Assembly: GCF_040719145.1 (NCBI RefSeq)
Contig: NZ_JBFDUZ010000001.1
Span: 682,001-746,000, forward strand
Origin: Paenibacillus sp. JQZ6Y-1
GTDB taxonomy: Bacteria > Bacillota > Bacilli > Paenibacillales > Paenibacillaceae
Direction of reading: 5' to 3'
Length of the DNA: 64,000 nucleotides
The first letter of the stretch is position 1. Each line of letters opens with the position of its first letter. The notes below the pieces were generated by a model. That model saw nothing but the letters and a program-made list of their open reading frames with translations. It had not been told where the DNA came from and did no database searches. Position numbers and translations under genes: made by a program. This document shows, one piece after another, positions 54,383 through 63,347 of the stretch.

Positions 54383-55249
54383 ATGAACCTAGGAACGGGA
54401 AGCTGGAAAAAAGCAGTGGCAGTATGGATGAGTGGAACGATGCTGGCAGGAGCGTTTATCATGGTGCAGCCAGAGCATACGTATGCTGCTGCCAATCTGA
54501 CACCAACGTATGAAGTGAAGTTTGTACTCGATCAGGATGTACTGAATGGGGATTACACACCGACAGCTGCATTGACTAGCGCATTTGCCCTGCCGTCCAA
54601 GCCACAAAAGATCGCGGTCGAGTATTTTGATACCAATGATCAGAAACTGAACGGCGAAGGTTGGAATGTTCGTTTGCGCAAAAAAGAAGACAAATCCAAA
54701 TACGAAATCACCTACAAAAAGCGCTATGCTATCACCAACGGCGATATTGACGCTGCCTTGACTCAAGCAAACAAAGAAGGCTTTGACGCCAATGATACCA
54801 ATTATGAGGCAGAAGTAGATTGGGGCTACGGTAAACAAACACTGAGTCTGTCCAACGACAAAGACAGCAAAACAACCGATACGGGCGCTGTATTGCCTTC
54901 GCAGAGCAAAGCGCTGGAACTGGTGCTGGATAAGCTGCCCGGTAAATTACAAAATTGGAAATCCTCCAATTGGGGCAAGGATCAGCTGAAAAACTCTCGC
55001 GCCTACGGCCCGGTTATTGCCAGCAAATATGAAGGCAGCTGGAACGGTGTAGATATTGATGTGGAAGTATGGCCCGTACGCAATGCCAGCGGTACAGGTA
55101 CGGAGCCAGTAACCGAAATTTCGTTCAAAGCAGATTCGTATAGCGAAGCTAGCGTTAATCGTCAGCAATTGCTGAATGATTTGCAAGCGAAGGGCTGGTT
55201 GTTGCCGCAGGATTCCCTGAAAACACAGCTTGTACTGGATCGTTATTGA
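54383..55249 (+). CDS. Secreted CYTH-like protein
   Basis: A 288-aa exported protein with a signal peptide (hydrophobic about 11-28, cleavage near TYAAA). The mature part resembles the CYTH/triphosphate tunnel fold: YEVKFVLD at the start, YFDTNDQKLNGEGWNVRLRKK followed by KYEITYKKR, then YEAEVDW and VDIDVEVWPV with EISFKAD. CYTH enzymes bind triphosphates or phosphorylated ligands and are normally cytoplasmic. The classical ExExK is reduced to ExK, so activity is uncertain. AAGGGGAG precedes the ATG. Monocistronic. Confidence 0.7.
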   Translation: MNLGTGSWKKAVAVWMSGTMLAGAFIMVQPEHTYAAANLTPTYEVKFVLDQDVLNGDYTPTAALTSAFALPSKPQKIAVEYFDTNDQKLNGEGWNVRLRKKEDKSKYEITYKKRYAITNGDIDAALTQANKEGFDANDTNYEAEVDWGYGKQTLSLSNDKDSKTTDTGAVLPSQSKALELVLDKLPGKLQNWKSSNWGKDQLKNSRAYGPVIASKYEGSWNGVDIDVEVWPVRNASGTGTEPVTEISFKADSYSEASVNRQQLLNDLQAKGWLLPQDSLKTQLVLDRY

Positions 55250-55281
55250 GAAAGGGATCCTATAACCAAATAAAATGATCA

Positions 55282-55317
55282 AAAAAGAAGTGCGCCGCAG
55301 AGACGCACTTCTTTTTG
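55282..55317 (+). terminator. Terminator of the secreted CYTH-like gene
   Basis: AAAAAGAAGTGCG pairs with CGCACTTCTTTTT. Confidence 0.9.
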
Positions 55318-55444
55318 TGATGAATATAGTCAAGGGTAGTCTGTCTAACATGTTACCGACATTCCAGTTCATTCCAACTCTCCTGCCGGTAAGCTTGGTA
55401 TACTTGCTTCTGTCGAATCTTGTTGCTACAGTGTTGCTACAAAA

Positions 55445-55783
55445 TCAATACCCGCCGCGCTGCATATTGCTCATCGATGCAAAGAATGCTGCGCCAAAAA
55501 TCGCGAAGAAAATGATGTACAGCACGATCCAGATCGCTGCCCACAGCAATGCTGCTTTGGCATAGTTCGATTTGGAGAGCGGTGTGCTGCTGCCGAATGC
55601 CCATACGAACAGCATAACGAGGTTGACGATCGGAATCGCCAGCAGTAGCAAGGTGATCATCCAATCCTTGACACTCAGTACACCAGCACGCGGATTGTAG
55701 CCGCCCGGTGGATAGTTGGAATCTGGAGGATAGTTCGGATTTTGTCCGGGTGTGAAGTCCGGATTTGGTTTGTTAAAATCCAA
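55445..55783 (-). CDS. Small membrane protein with Pro/Asn-rich N-terminus
   Basis: A 112-aa protein: residues 1-36 are Pro/Asn/Tyr-rich (NPDFTPGQNPNYPPDSNYPP), followed by two membrane helices (MITLLLLAIPIVNLVMLFVWAF and WAAIWIVLYIIFFAIFGAAFF). The start is TTG, set by AAAGGGG ten bases upstream. Such proteins are common and uncharacterised in Firmicutes; no function is proposed. Confidence 0.75.
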   Translation of the reverse strand: MDFNKPNPDFTPGQNPNYPPDSNYPPGGYNPRAGVLSVKDWMITLLLLAIPIVNLVMLFVWAFGSSTPLSKSNYAKAALLWAAIWIVLYIIFFAIFGAAFFASMSNMQRGGY

Positions 55784-55989
55784 TGTGTTGTTCCCCTTTC
55801 AAATATATGTAATTGGTGTGAAGCCTGTAAAAGCCCACGCTATCTTATACCCAGACACCAAGCTAACAACGCATGTATATGTAAAATGTTAAATTGGAAC
55901 TATATTGTATACCAGATTTTCGTAAACACGCACGTTATACATACCACTAATACCACGTTAATAACAATGGAAGAGGAAATAAAAAGGGA

Positions 55990-56328
55990 TGTTTAGCAAG
56001 CAGAAGACATTCCTGCTCAATTTCATTCTTGGGGTGAAATGATGCTTCTATGATAAAGGGAAACGCAAAACGGGGTGATTTATCATCCTGTCTTGAAATG
56101 GATAAAGAAATACGATACGCTATACATATAGATAAAACCGAGTTAAACGATCAGAATTAAATAAAATGCTATCATTTTTATGTACAAAGCTATTGCAAGT
56201 TACTAAAAGTATCTTTATAATGAGATTTATTCAAAGGTTAGCTTGCGAAACTTTCAAAAACATCTTTCATGGTTAATGAAATAGAATCATGATGATATTC
56301 ACTAGCTATCGTAATGAACAATCGAATA
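55990..56328. other. AT-rich gene-free interval
   Basis: This stretch before the FMN riboswitch is strongly AT-rich with no open frame carrying a ribosome site, no repeat and no clear hairpin. I see nothing nameable in it. Confidence 0.5.
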
Positions 56329-56475
56329 GAGATCTTCGGGGTAAGGTGAAATTCCTAACCGGCGGTAAATGTTGACGATGTCGACAGCAGCCCGCGACTC
56401 ACTGTTCCATTTGGAGCAGTTGACTGATCTGGTGCAATTCCAGAGCCGACGGTAAAGTCCGGATGGGAGAAGATC
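56329..56475 (+). ncRNA. FMN (RFN) riboswitch
   Basis: Conserved blocks are present in order: GATCTTCGGGGTAAGGTG, AATTCCTAACCGGCGGTA, AGCCCGCGA, TGACTGATCTGGTGCAATTC, CAGAGCCGACGGTAAAGTCC and the closing GGATGGGAGAAGATC. It lies 160 bp upstream of the EamA transporter gene on the same strand. Confidence 0.95.
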
Positions 56476-56548
56476 AACACATAAACCTGTACGGGTGTGT
56501 TTGTCGATGCGTTGCATGGGCATACCATATCCACATGTTTATTTGATC

Positions 56549-56586
56549 AGCCCCTGAATGTCGGTTCCCGATGCTCAGGGGCTTTC
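56549..56586 (+). terminator. Candidate riboswitch terminator
   Basis: AGCCCCTGA pairs with TCAGGGGCT; the tail TTTCC is short. It lies between the aptamer and the gene, so FMN probably reduces expression by termination. Confidence 0.6.
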
Positions 56587-56635
56587 CGTATTAGATCGCC
56601 TATTCAAATTCTAATCATACTAAGGAGTTTGAATC

Positions 56636-57616
56636 ATGGAAAATGTCAACTATCGGTTTCAATCGGCTACTGAAACGAAGCAGCGTCATGTCAAAAGCGG
56701 CTTCTGGCTCGTCTTTATCGGGGCAGCACTATGGGGTGTCGATCCGCTGTTCCGCATTATTTTGCTGGAGTCATTCACATCTACTCAGATCGTTCTGTTG
56801 GAGCATCTGGTAGCATTCCTCGCCGCCGCTCCGATTTTGTGGATTAACCGTCACGAGCTGCGCGGTCTAAAATGGCAGCATGTCGGCGCTCTGCTGTTCC
56901 TGTCATGGGGTGGCTCGGCGATTGCCACTGTCCTGTTCACAATGGGCTTATCGCATGGTGATCTGAACGCCGTCTTATTATTGCAAAAGCTGCAACCATT
57001 ATTCGCTATCATTCTGGCGCGTCTACTGCTCAAAGAAACATTGCCACGCGGCTTCGGCTGGCTATTCATTCTGGCACTGGGCGGTACGTACCTGCTGACA
57101 TTTGGCTTTGCCATTCCAATCGGTCATTTCAATGATTTTGCACAAGTTGGTTCCCTGCTCGCACTCGGCGCTGCTGCATTATGGGGCGGCTCTACTGTGA
57201 TGGGTCGTCTCATGGTCGGCAAAATGAAATACGAAACCGTCACATCGCTGCGCTTCATCTTAGCAATTCCATTGCTGCTGGTCCTGACCCTGAACGAAAA
57301 TGCAGCTTGGAGCCTGCCCGCAGGTGCGATTCCCGTCCTGCTCGTGATTGTAAACTTGGTCGGTCAAGCCCTATTACCGGGACTGCTCAGCCTGCTCATG
57401 TATTACAAAGGTCTGTCTACAACCAAAGCATCCGTAGCAACTTTGGCAGAACTCAGCTTCCCAATGGTCGGCGTCCTCATCAACTGGATCGTCTACCACC
57501 AAGTCGTCACATGGTCCCAACTGCTAGGCTTCATCCTAATCTGGGGCGTCCTATTCGCCATCTCCAAACAACAACAACCAACCCAAGCCAAAGACCCCGT
57601 TCCCGCAACATCATAA
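56636..57616 (+). CDS. EamA/DMT-family transporter, predicted flavin importer
   Basis: A 326-aa membrane protein with about ten helices in two EamA repeats (GFWLVFIGAALWGVDPLF; GALLFLSWGGSAIATVLFT; SLLALGAAALWGGSTVMGRL; LAELSFPMVGVLINWIVY). The family moves many metabolites. Control by an FMN riboswitch makes riboflavin or a flavin precursor the likely substrate, as for RibN and ImpX-type EamA proteins. AAGGAGTTTG precedes the ATG. Monocistronic. Substrate is inference from regulation only. Confidence 0.88.
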   Translation: MENVNYRFQSATETKQRHVKSGFWLVFIGAALWGVDPLFRIILLESFTSTQIVLLEHLVAFLAAAPILWINRHELRGLKWQHVGALLFLSWGGSAIATVLFTMGLSHGDLNAVLLLQKLQPLFAIILARLLLKETLPRGFGWLFILALGGTYLLTFGFAIPIGHFNDFAQVGSLLALGAAALWGGSTVMGRLMVGKMKYETVTSLRFILAIPLLLVLTLNENAAWSLPAGAIPVLLVIVNLVGQALLPGLLSLLMYYKGLSTTKASVATLAELSFPMVGVLINWIVYHQVVTWSQLLGFILIWGVLFAISKQQQPTQAKDPVPATS

Positions 57617-57650
57617 AGCAATCCCATAACCATAACCATCCTTTCCACAC

Positions 57651-57691
57651 AAAAAGCTGCACACCCCCAACCGGGTTCGTGCAGCTTTTTT
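57651..57691 (+). terminator. Terminator of the EamA gene
   Basis: AAAAAGCTGCAC pairs with GTGCAGCTTTTT. From 57692 to about 57920 there is no gene. Confidence 0.9.
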
Positions 57692-57965
57692 ACTATATTC
57701 ACATACATTTAAGATCTTGAACTTAATAGATTAAAGCTTAGTAATGATACACTGTAACCCCTAAGAGTTAAATTTTAGTTTCAATACTTTAGGCTAACGA
57801 AATTTGGCTTTTTGATGATTAGTAGGAATAGATTGTTGTTACAGGGGAAGTATATCTAGAATAGGTCAAGACCTCAAGATCTCGACCCACCCCTGCTACC
57901 CCAACCCAACGATTTTAATTCCGTGCCGCTCCAACCTCCATATTAAATTGCAAGCACGGAACGGA

Positions 57966-58074
57966 GGAAAGGAAATAAGGGAAAAGGACGACTTTGGAGG
58001 GGCGGGAATCTGCATTCCTTCCAATTCCAAAGATTCCCGCGGCTCCACCGGAGTCCGTTCCCTTATTCCTTTCC
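57966..58074. repeat. Structured intergenic repeat, copy 2 (compact form)
   Basis: Outer arms GGAAAGGAAATAAGGGAA (57966-57983) and TTCCCTTATTCCTTTCC (58058-58074) are complementary apart from one extra A. The inner stem is GCGGGAATCT (58002-58011) with AGATTCCCGC (58031-58040). TTTGGAGGGGCGGGAATCT and the segment from CCAAAG to CCACCGGAG match copy 1 nearly base for base. There is no U tail, so it is not a simple terminator. Confidence 0.75.
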
Positions 58075-58143
58075 GCAGTGGTCTAAGCTTCAAAGCAATA
58101 GTCAAAAAAGCCCCCTCGCAGGAATTAAAACTCACCCCAAAAA

Positions 58144-59580
58144 TTAAAATCGACTCACATCAAAAAAATCAATTTCCCCATATCCATTCCCTTTGCTAAA
58201 CCGAACGGTATGATTCCCCGCACTCAACTGTAACAGCTGCGTGGATAATCCCCAGTTTTCCCAACCTTTATTCGTAATGAAGAAGTCCGTTGCCGCACCG
58301 CCATCCACGGACAAACGCAGGGTTGACCAGTCCAGCCCACTTGTACCGTTAGCTGTGCGTGCAGAGAGCAGATATGTGCCACTGGTTGGTACTGTAATCG
58401 TGTACTGTGCGTAGCTGTCCGCAAGGTCAATATGTCCAGCTTTGGAGCCGCCAGAGCCAGTAGGGCTGGCTGAAGCATACGCACCGCCGCCAAAGGTAGC
58501 ACTTTCGCCTTCATACCGTGTGCGCTGTGGTTCGCCGCTCGGTAAAGCGATCGGTTGATTAGGGGCGACCGGCTTGCCAAAGGATGGCGTTCCATCGGCT
58601 AGCCATTGAAAAGGCTGCGCCCGTACTTCGCGATTCCAGCCCGCTCCGTCATATTTAGCAGAATGGTAAATGATCCAGCTTTCCTTGCCATCTGGCGAAG
58701 TCGTAAATGAAGCATGACCCGGACCAAAGATTCCATTGCCAGAAGAGAAGACCGGCTGATTGCGTTTGCTCCACGAAGCGGTATTGAGCAGATCGGCGGT
58801 AGTGTTGGCAGTGATCAGACCGAGTGAATAGTCATTGGTCCAACTGCCGCTAGCGGAGTAGAGCAGATTGATCGTATTGCCGCGAATAACCACTTGTGGA
58901 CCCTCGTTGACGGTCGGCTGATGATTCGTTTCCCATGCGTATTGCGGATGACTGATTTCTACACGCTGGGAGCTGATTGTCCACGGATTGCTCAGCTTGG
59001 CGATATACAGTCGTTGGCTAACATTGTCACTGCCCTCCCAGCCGGACCAGATTGTGTACAGCTGACTACCCACTTGAAAGACAGTGCCGTCGATTGCCCA
59101 GCGATTGGTGGAATCGGTTAGCTGTCCCCGGTTGATCCAGTTGCCCTGCATCGGATCGGCAGATGTGTTTTGCAGCACATACATACGGTGATTGGCATTG
59201 TCGCCATCATCCTGTGCGTAGTAGATGTACCATGCTCCATTTAGATAATGAATTTCCGGTGCCCAGACGCCCTGACCTGTAACTGGAATTTCGCGTTTTT
59301 GTCCAGCATCGACGCCAGTGATGGTTGGCGATTTCCAGATGGTCACGTTATTGCCCGTCGTTTTGGTAAAATAATAAAACCCATCGGTATGCCGGTACAT
59401 CCACGGGTCCGCGCCATCCTGTACAATAACGGGGTAAAACTGATTCGTCACGCTTGCTGCATGGGCATCGCTATTCAACTGTGGCAAACCCATACTGCCT
59501 ATTAACAGAAATCCGCACAGCAACATCAGCAAACCTCCTTTTCTTATCCGTCGGTATGATTTACGATAAAATGCGTGCAT
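58144..59580 (-). CDS. Secreted GH43 glycoside hydrolase with CBM6-type module
   Basis: A 478-aa exported enzyme: signal peptide (LLMLLCGFLLIGSMGL, cleavage after DAHA), a GH43 five-bladed propeller (about 45-345) and a C-terminal CBM6/35-like module (about 350-478, RYEGESATFGGG to EIDFFDVSRF). Catalytic candidates are Asp in QDGADPWMYR (base), Asp in WAIDGTVFQ and Glu in NEGPQVVIRG (acid). GH43 enzymes release arabinose or xylose from plant polysaccharides. AAGGGAG precedes the ATG on the minus strand. Divergent to a sugar-binding protein and its two-component system. Confidence 0.9.
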   Translation of the reverse strand: MHAFYRKSYRRIRKGGLLMLLCGFLLIGSMGLPQLNSDAHAASVTNQFYPVIVQDGADPWMYRHTDGFYYFTKTTGNNVTIWKSPTITGVDAGQKREIPVTGQGVWAPEIHYLNGAWYIYYAQDDGDNANHRMYVLQNTSADPMQGNWINRGQLTDSTNRWAIDGTVFQVGSQLYTIWSGWEGSDNVSQRLYIAKLSNPWTISSQRVEISHPQYAWETNHQPTVNEGPQVVIRGNTINLLYSASGSWTNDYSLGLITANTTADLLNTASWSKRNQPVFSSGNGIFGPGHASFTTSPDGKESWIIYHSAKYDGAGWNREVRAQPFQWLADGTPSFGKPVAPNQPIALPSGEPQRTRYEGESATFGGGAYASASPTGSGGSKAGHIDLADSYAQYTITVPTSGTYLLSARTANGTSGLDWSTLRLSVDGGAATDFFITNKGWENWGLSTQLLQLSAGNHTVRFSKGNGYGEIDFFDVSRF

Positions 59581-59602
59581 AGATCAGACTCCCTTCGCGA
59601 TT

Positions 59603-59619
59603 TTGTAAAACGCTTACAT
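59603..59619 (-). promoter_or_regulatory. cre-like catabolite repression site upstream of the GH43 gene
   Basis: On the minus strand ATGTAAGCGTTTTACA resembles the CcpA site TGTAANCGNTNNCA, but the right half carries one extra base. Location 25-40 bp before the GH43 start suits carbon repression. Tentative. Confidence 0.35.
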
Positions 59620-59881
59620 GTAGACTGTACAGCAGCGGAGAGGGCGGAAACAGGACATAATTTTGGAACGATGGACAATCTCTTGGACATTTGCAAAGAA
59701 CGGGCGTCAACGCGTTTGGATGTCTATACTTTGCGGCTATGATTCGTATATGGTAGGGGATAAGAAGAGTGCTTTTTGGAAAGGCGAATTGAACAGTCAA
59801 GGCTACAGCTGTGTAGCTGGATCATATGTGTCTAATAATGGATGCTTGTGCACAATAGTTTGATCACAGGGGTGAAGCAGG

Positions 59882-61267
59882 ATGGAATCGCCGAAAATGA
59901 ATACACAGGAACACAGTGTCAACGATCTGCATCGGGATCATCCTAAAATCAAATGGATTCGCGCCGCGGTTGTACTCCTGCTGCTAGCGCTGATTGCTGG
60001 TGGGATTAGTCTCCTGCAATCGGTGCGCCGAGATGCTGTGCCGATTGGCGGGGATGTACAGCAGCCAGCGATCGGTGATGCGGCGGAGCCAATACAGATC
60101 ACCTTTTGGACGCCGTTTAGCGGCGGAGATATTTCGTTTATGAATGAGCTGGTTCGTCAATATAACGAGCAGAATACCGATCATATTATCGTCAATATGA
60201 AAAACAACAAGCTAGACGATTATTATACGAAGCTGTCCACCTCGATTGTAACGGAGGAAGCACCGGATGTGGCGATCCTACACGCGTCGATGTATGCGCA
60301 GTATATCAATGCAGGTTTTATTAGCAACATCGACGGATGGATGGCAGCACAGCAGGTGGATTGGTCTACTTTTAACCAAGGTGTGCTATCCAAAACGATG
60401 AAAAACGGTCGTCATTATGGATTGCCGCTGGATACGCATTTTAGCGTGTTATATTACAACAAAAAATGGCTTGCAGAAGCCGGATTGTACCGGGATGGTA
60501 AGGTGCTGCTGCAACCGGGCGAACAGGGCTTTATGGATTTTCTGCAAACGCTACAGCGTCATGTGCCGAAGGATGTCGCGCCACTCGCCGTACCGAATGT
60601 ACGCATTGATTCGCTCTGGTTATGGTGGTCGCTATACGCCCAGATGAAGGACGGGGGCAAGCTGTATACGGCGGACGGACATGCTGCCGGTGTCAATATG
60701 CCAGCGGCGCGGCGCTCATTGGAGTTGGTTGCTTCCATGTATGATCGTCGTCTGATTCCACCGGATATTAACAATGCGACCAGTCAATTTGCCAATGGGC
60801 ATGCGGCGCTGCTGTTTCTCGGTGTGTGGTCGGTCGGTTCGTTGGAGGAAGTGAAAGGGTTGGATTTTGGAGTGATGCCCTTTCCGCAAATTTATGATCA
60901 TCCGGGTTCGTGGGGAGACGGGCATACGCTCGCTTTTCCTGCACATGCGACGGCTGATCCGCGCAAGCAGGAGGCGGCAGTGAAGTTCGCTGACTGGCTC
61001 ACGTCGCATGGAGCAGGTTGGGGTAAGGCAGGGCATGTACCTGCGGTCAAGTCACAAGCGCAGTCGGATGCGTATCTATCGCTGCCTTATCGGCGTGAAT
61101 ATGTACAGGGTGCGGAGGAAGTGGAATTTTTCCCAGAGCATCGCCGACAGAGTGAGGTTAGTGATGCACTGGTGAACGAACTGGAAAAGATCTGGTACGG
61201 CAGACAGACGGTGGATCAGATGCTGAATCGGCTGGAGCCGCTGATCAACCAGATCGTGAGGGAATAG
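59882..61267 (+). CDS. Extracellular sugar-binding protein with transmembrane anchor
   Basis: A 461-aa family 1 solute-binding protein. A basic cytoplasmic start is followed by one membrane helix (about 27-46, AAVVLLLLALIAGGISLL) with no lipobox cysteine, so it is membrane-anchored and not a lipoprotein. The sugar-binding fold runs from ITFWTPFSGGDISFMNELV to the C-terminus. GGGGTGAAG precedes the ATG. A sensor kinase gene begins at the next base after its stop. It more likely presents a sugar to the kinase than feeds a permease, since no permease is nearby. Confidence 0.87.
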   Translation: MESPKMNTQEHSVNDLHRDHPKIKWIRAAVVLLLLALIAGGISLLQSVRRDAVPIGGDVQQPAIGDAAEPIQITFWTPFSGGDISFMNELVRQYNEQNTDHIIVNMKNNKLDDYYTKLSTSIVTEEAPDVAILHASMYAQYINAGFISNIDGWMAAQQVDWSTFNQGVLSKTMKNGRHYGLPLDTHFSVLYYNKKWLAEAGLYRDGKVLLQPGEQGFMDFLQTLQRHVPKDVAPLAVPNVRIDSLWLWWSLYAQMKDGGKLYTADGHAAGVNMPAARRSLELVASMYDRRLIPPDINNATSQFANGHAALLFLGVWSVGSLEEVKGLDFGVMPFPQIYDHPGSWGDGHTLAFPAHATADPRKQEAAVKFADWLTSHGAGWGKAGHVPAVKSQAQSDAYLSLPYRREYVQGAEEVEFFPEHRRQSEVSDALVNELEKIWYGRQTVDQMLNRLEPLINQIVRE

Positions 61268-63151
61268 ATGATGAAATTATGGATAACAGGTGTTGTAGCA
61301 CGCTGGAAAAATATGCGGCTGGTGCATCGGCTCATTTTGATGAATACGGCGCTCATCTCAATTCCGCTTATCATTTCGTCATGGATTAGTAGTGTTGGCT
61401 ATTCCAATTCGATGCAGGATAATGTGGGACGGTATCAGGCAGATGTGGTGCGTGAATTTAGCGCTAATCTGGATGCGTTCACAAATGAGATGGTGCTGCT
61501 ATCGGTGATGCCGTATCAATCGCCGGACTTGCTGGATTATTTGGAAAAGGGAGCTGCCAATGGTGGTACTGGGGATCGCTATGCAGATCGGCAACTGCTG
61601 GAAAGCTTCGTGCGTCGTATCCTCGTAAATGGTCGAGTCGATGTGATTGGCGTCTCGCTGCTGGCAGATCATGCGGCATCGTATGTGGAGCTGCCGGACA
61701 GCCCGGGACGTTTTGGTGAAGCAACGGATGTAGATCGGGTGCTGCCGCAAGGAGCCGAGATTTCGGGTAAAGGGTATTTTGCCGCTCCGCATGAATTGGT
61801 ATCGGACAATGGCTCGTCGTACGAGGTGTTTTCGATGATTCGGCAGCTACGCAGTCTGGACAATGGCAGTGTGCTAGGGACGTTGGTCATCGACGTACCT
61901 GCTGATTCACTTGTACAGCGTATTCGTAAGCTGGAAAGCTCGCGCTCGTCATCTTTTGCCTTGCTTGATCAGAATGGCGGATTTGTATATCGCAGCGGCT
62001 CCTTTGCTCTATCGCATGATACGGTGTCCGCCTATCGCGGAGAAGGAACCTTTACATTGGACAATCACGGCAGCCCGGTGCTGCTGACGTATCAGACGTC
62101 ACCGATTACGGGCTGGACGGTGTTGCAGGCAGTGCCATTGTCGGTCTTGCTGCATGATGCGAATCAGATCAATCGGCAGATTCTATTGCTGGGTGGGGTT
62201 GGTCTGTTGTTGTCGGTGCTGCTGTCGATCATCCATTCCATGCGGATTACCCGCCCATTAAGTCGATTACAGCAAACGATGAAGCTGGTAGAGCGCGGGC
62301 AATTCAATGTATCGCTGCCTGTACAGCAGCTGGATGAGATTGGGCATGTGAGCCGAGCGTTCAATATGATGGTATCGCGGCTTGGTCGCTTAACCTCAAG
62401 ACTGGTGGAAACGGAAATTCGGGAAAAGAATGCTCGTATTGCTTCTCTACAAAGTCAGATCAATCCGCATTTTCTGTACAATACGCTTGGTTCCATCAGT
62501 ATGCACGCCGAGTTGGCGGATCATCGGGAAATTGTTCATATGACTGGTCATTTGAGTGCGCTGCTGCGATATAGTATCGGCGGCGATCAGACCGAGGTGA
62601 CGGTGAAGCAGGAGCTGGAGCATGTGTGTGGTTATTTAGCGATTCAGCATATCCGATATGACGAGCGACTGAGTTATAGCATCCAAGCGGAGGATGCGTT
62701 GCTGGATTGTCCCATTATTCGGCTGACGCTACAGCCGCTAGTAGAGAATGCGATTGTACATGGCTTAGAGCGCGGGCGAGGTGAGGTACAGATAGCTATT
62801 ACCGTGCAGCCTGATCCACAGGGCGTATGTATTGCCGTTTGTGATAATGGACCGGGAATGGAGCCGGAGCAAATGGAAGCCCAATTGCAGCGTATGAATG
62901 AAGGGCAGCTGCCAGAGGGACCGGGGGGTCATGGGCTGGTCAATGTACATCGGCGTATTGTGCTAAAGTATGGCTCTGCCTACGGTATTCGACTTCGTCA
63001 TCGGGAAAGTGGGGGACTGGAGGTGCGGGTGCTTTTACCAGAAGCTGCATCGTCTGACAACACAGCATCAGTCGGAGCGTTATCGGATGGTACCACATTC
63101 GTATCAACCAAAGCATCATCTACGTCATGTGTTACGTCGGCATCCTCTTAG
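61268..63151 (+). CDS. YesM-type sensor histidine kinase
   Basis: A 627-aa kinase of the LytS/YesM class. Membrane helix at about 22-42, an outer Cache-like domain (about 45-295), helix two (ILLLGGVGLLLSVLLSII), HAMP (RITRPLSRLQQTMKLV), the phosphoacceptor in SQINPHFLYNTLGSI and the ATPase motifs PLVENAIVHGLERG and CDNGPGMEPEQ. The last ~35 residues are a Ser/Thr-rich tail. It starts directly after the binding-protein stop codon, so the two are coupled. Partner of the regulator at 63348. Confidence 0.9.
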   Translation: MMKLWITGVVARWKNMRLVHRLILMNTALISIPLIISSWISSVGYSNSMQDNVGRYQADVVREFSANLDAFTNEMVLLSVMPYQSPDLLDYLEKGAANGGTGDRYADRQLLESFVRRILVNGRVDVIGVSLLADHAASYVELPDSPGRFGEATDVDRVLPQGAEISGKGYFAAPHELVSDNGSSYEVFSMIRQLRSLDNGSVLGTLVIDVPADSLVQRIRKLESSRSSSFALLDQNGGFVYRSGSFALSHDTVSAYRGEGTFTLDNHGSPVLLTYQTSPITGWTVLQAVPLSVLLHDANQINRQILLLGGVGLLLSVLLSIIHSMRITRPLSRLQQTMKLVERGQFNVSLPVQQLDEIGHVSRAFNMMVSRLGRLTSRLVETEIREKNARIASLQSQINPHFLYNTLGSISMHAELADHREIVHMTGHLSALLRYSIGGDQTEVTVKQELEHVCGYLAIQHIRYDERLSYSIQAEDALLDCPIIRLTLQPLVENAIVHGLERGRGEVQIAITVQPDPQGVCIAVCDNGPGMEPEQMEAQLQRMNEGQLPEGPGGHGLVNVHRRIVLKYGSAYGIRLRHRESGGLEVRVLLPEAASSDNTASVGALSDGTTFVSTKASSTSCVTSASS

Positions 63152-63347
63152 CCATTGGCTGTGATAGCTGTAACAGCTGTGTATCAACTCTATCTAATCG
63201 TTTTCTAACATGCCTGCCCTAATACTAGATGTCGATCTACAATGTACTACACCATAGCGGGATGAATATAGATGCAGATTGCATGAGGATAAGAAAGAAA
63301 GATGGGACTATACGAGAGCAATAGGACGAAGGGAGAGAGTGGAGAAT

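Noticed and set aside
56302-56523. 73-codon minus-strand frame
   Set aside because: Lies over the FMN riboswitch on the opposite strand; no independent support.
59663-59863. 66-codon frame between the GH43 and sugar-binding-protein genes
   Set aside because: No good ribosome site, and the composition is not protein-like; the 300-bp interval is better read as a divergent control region.
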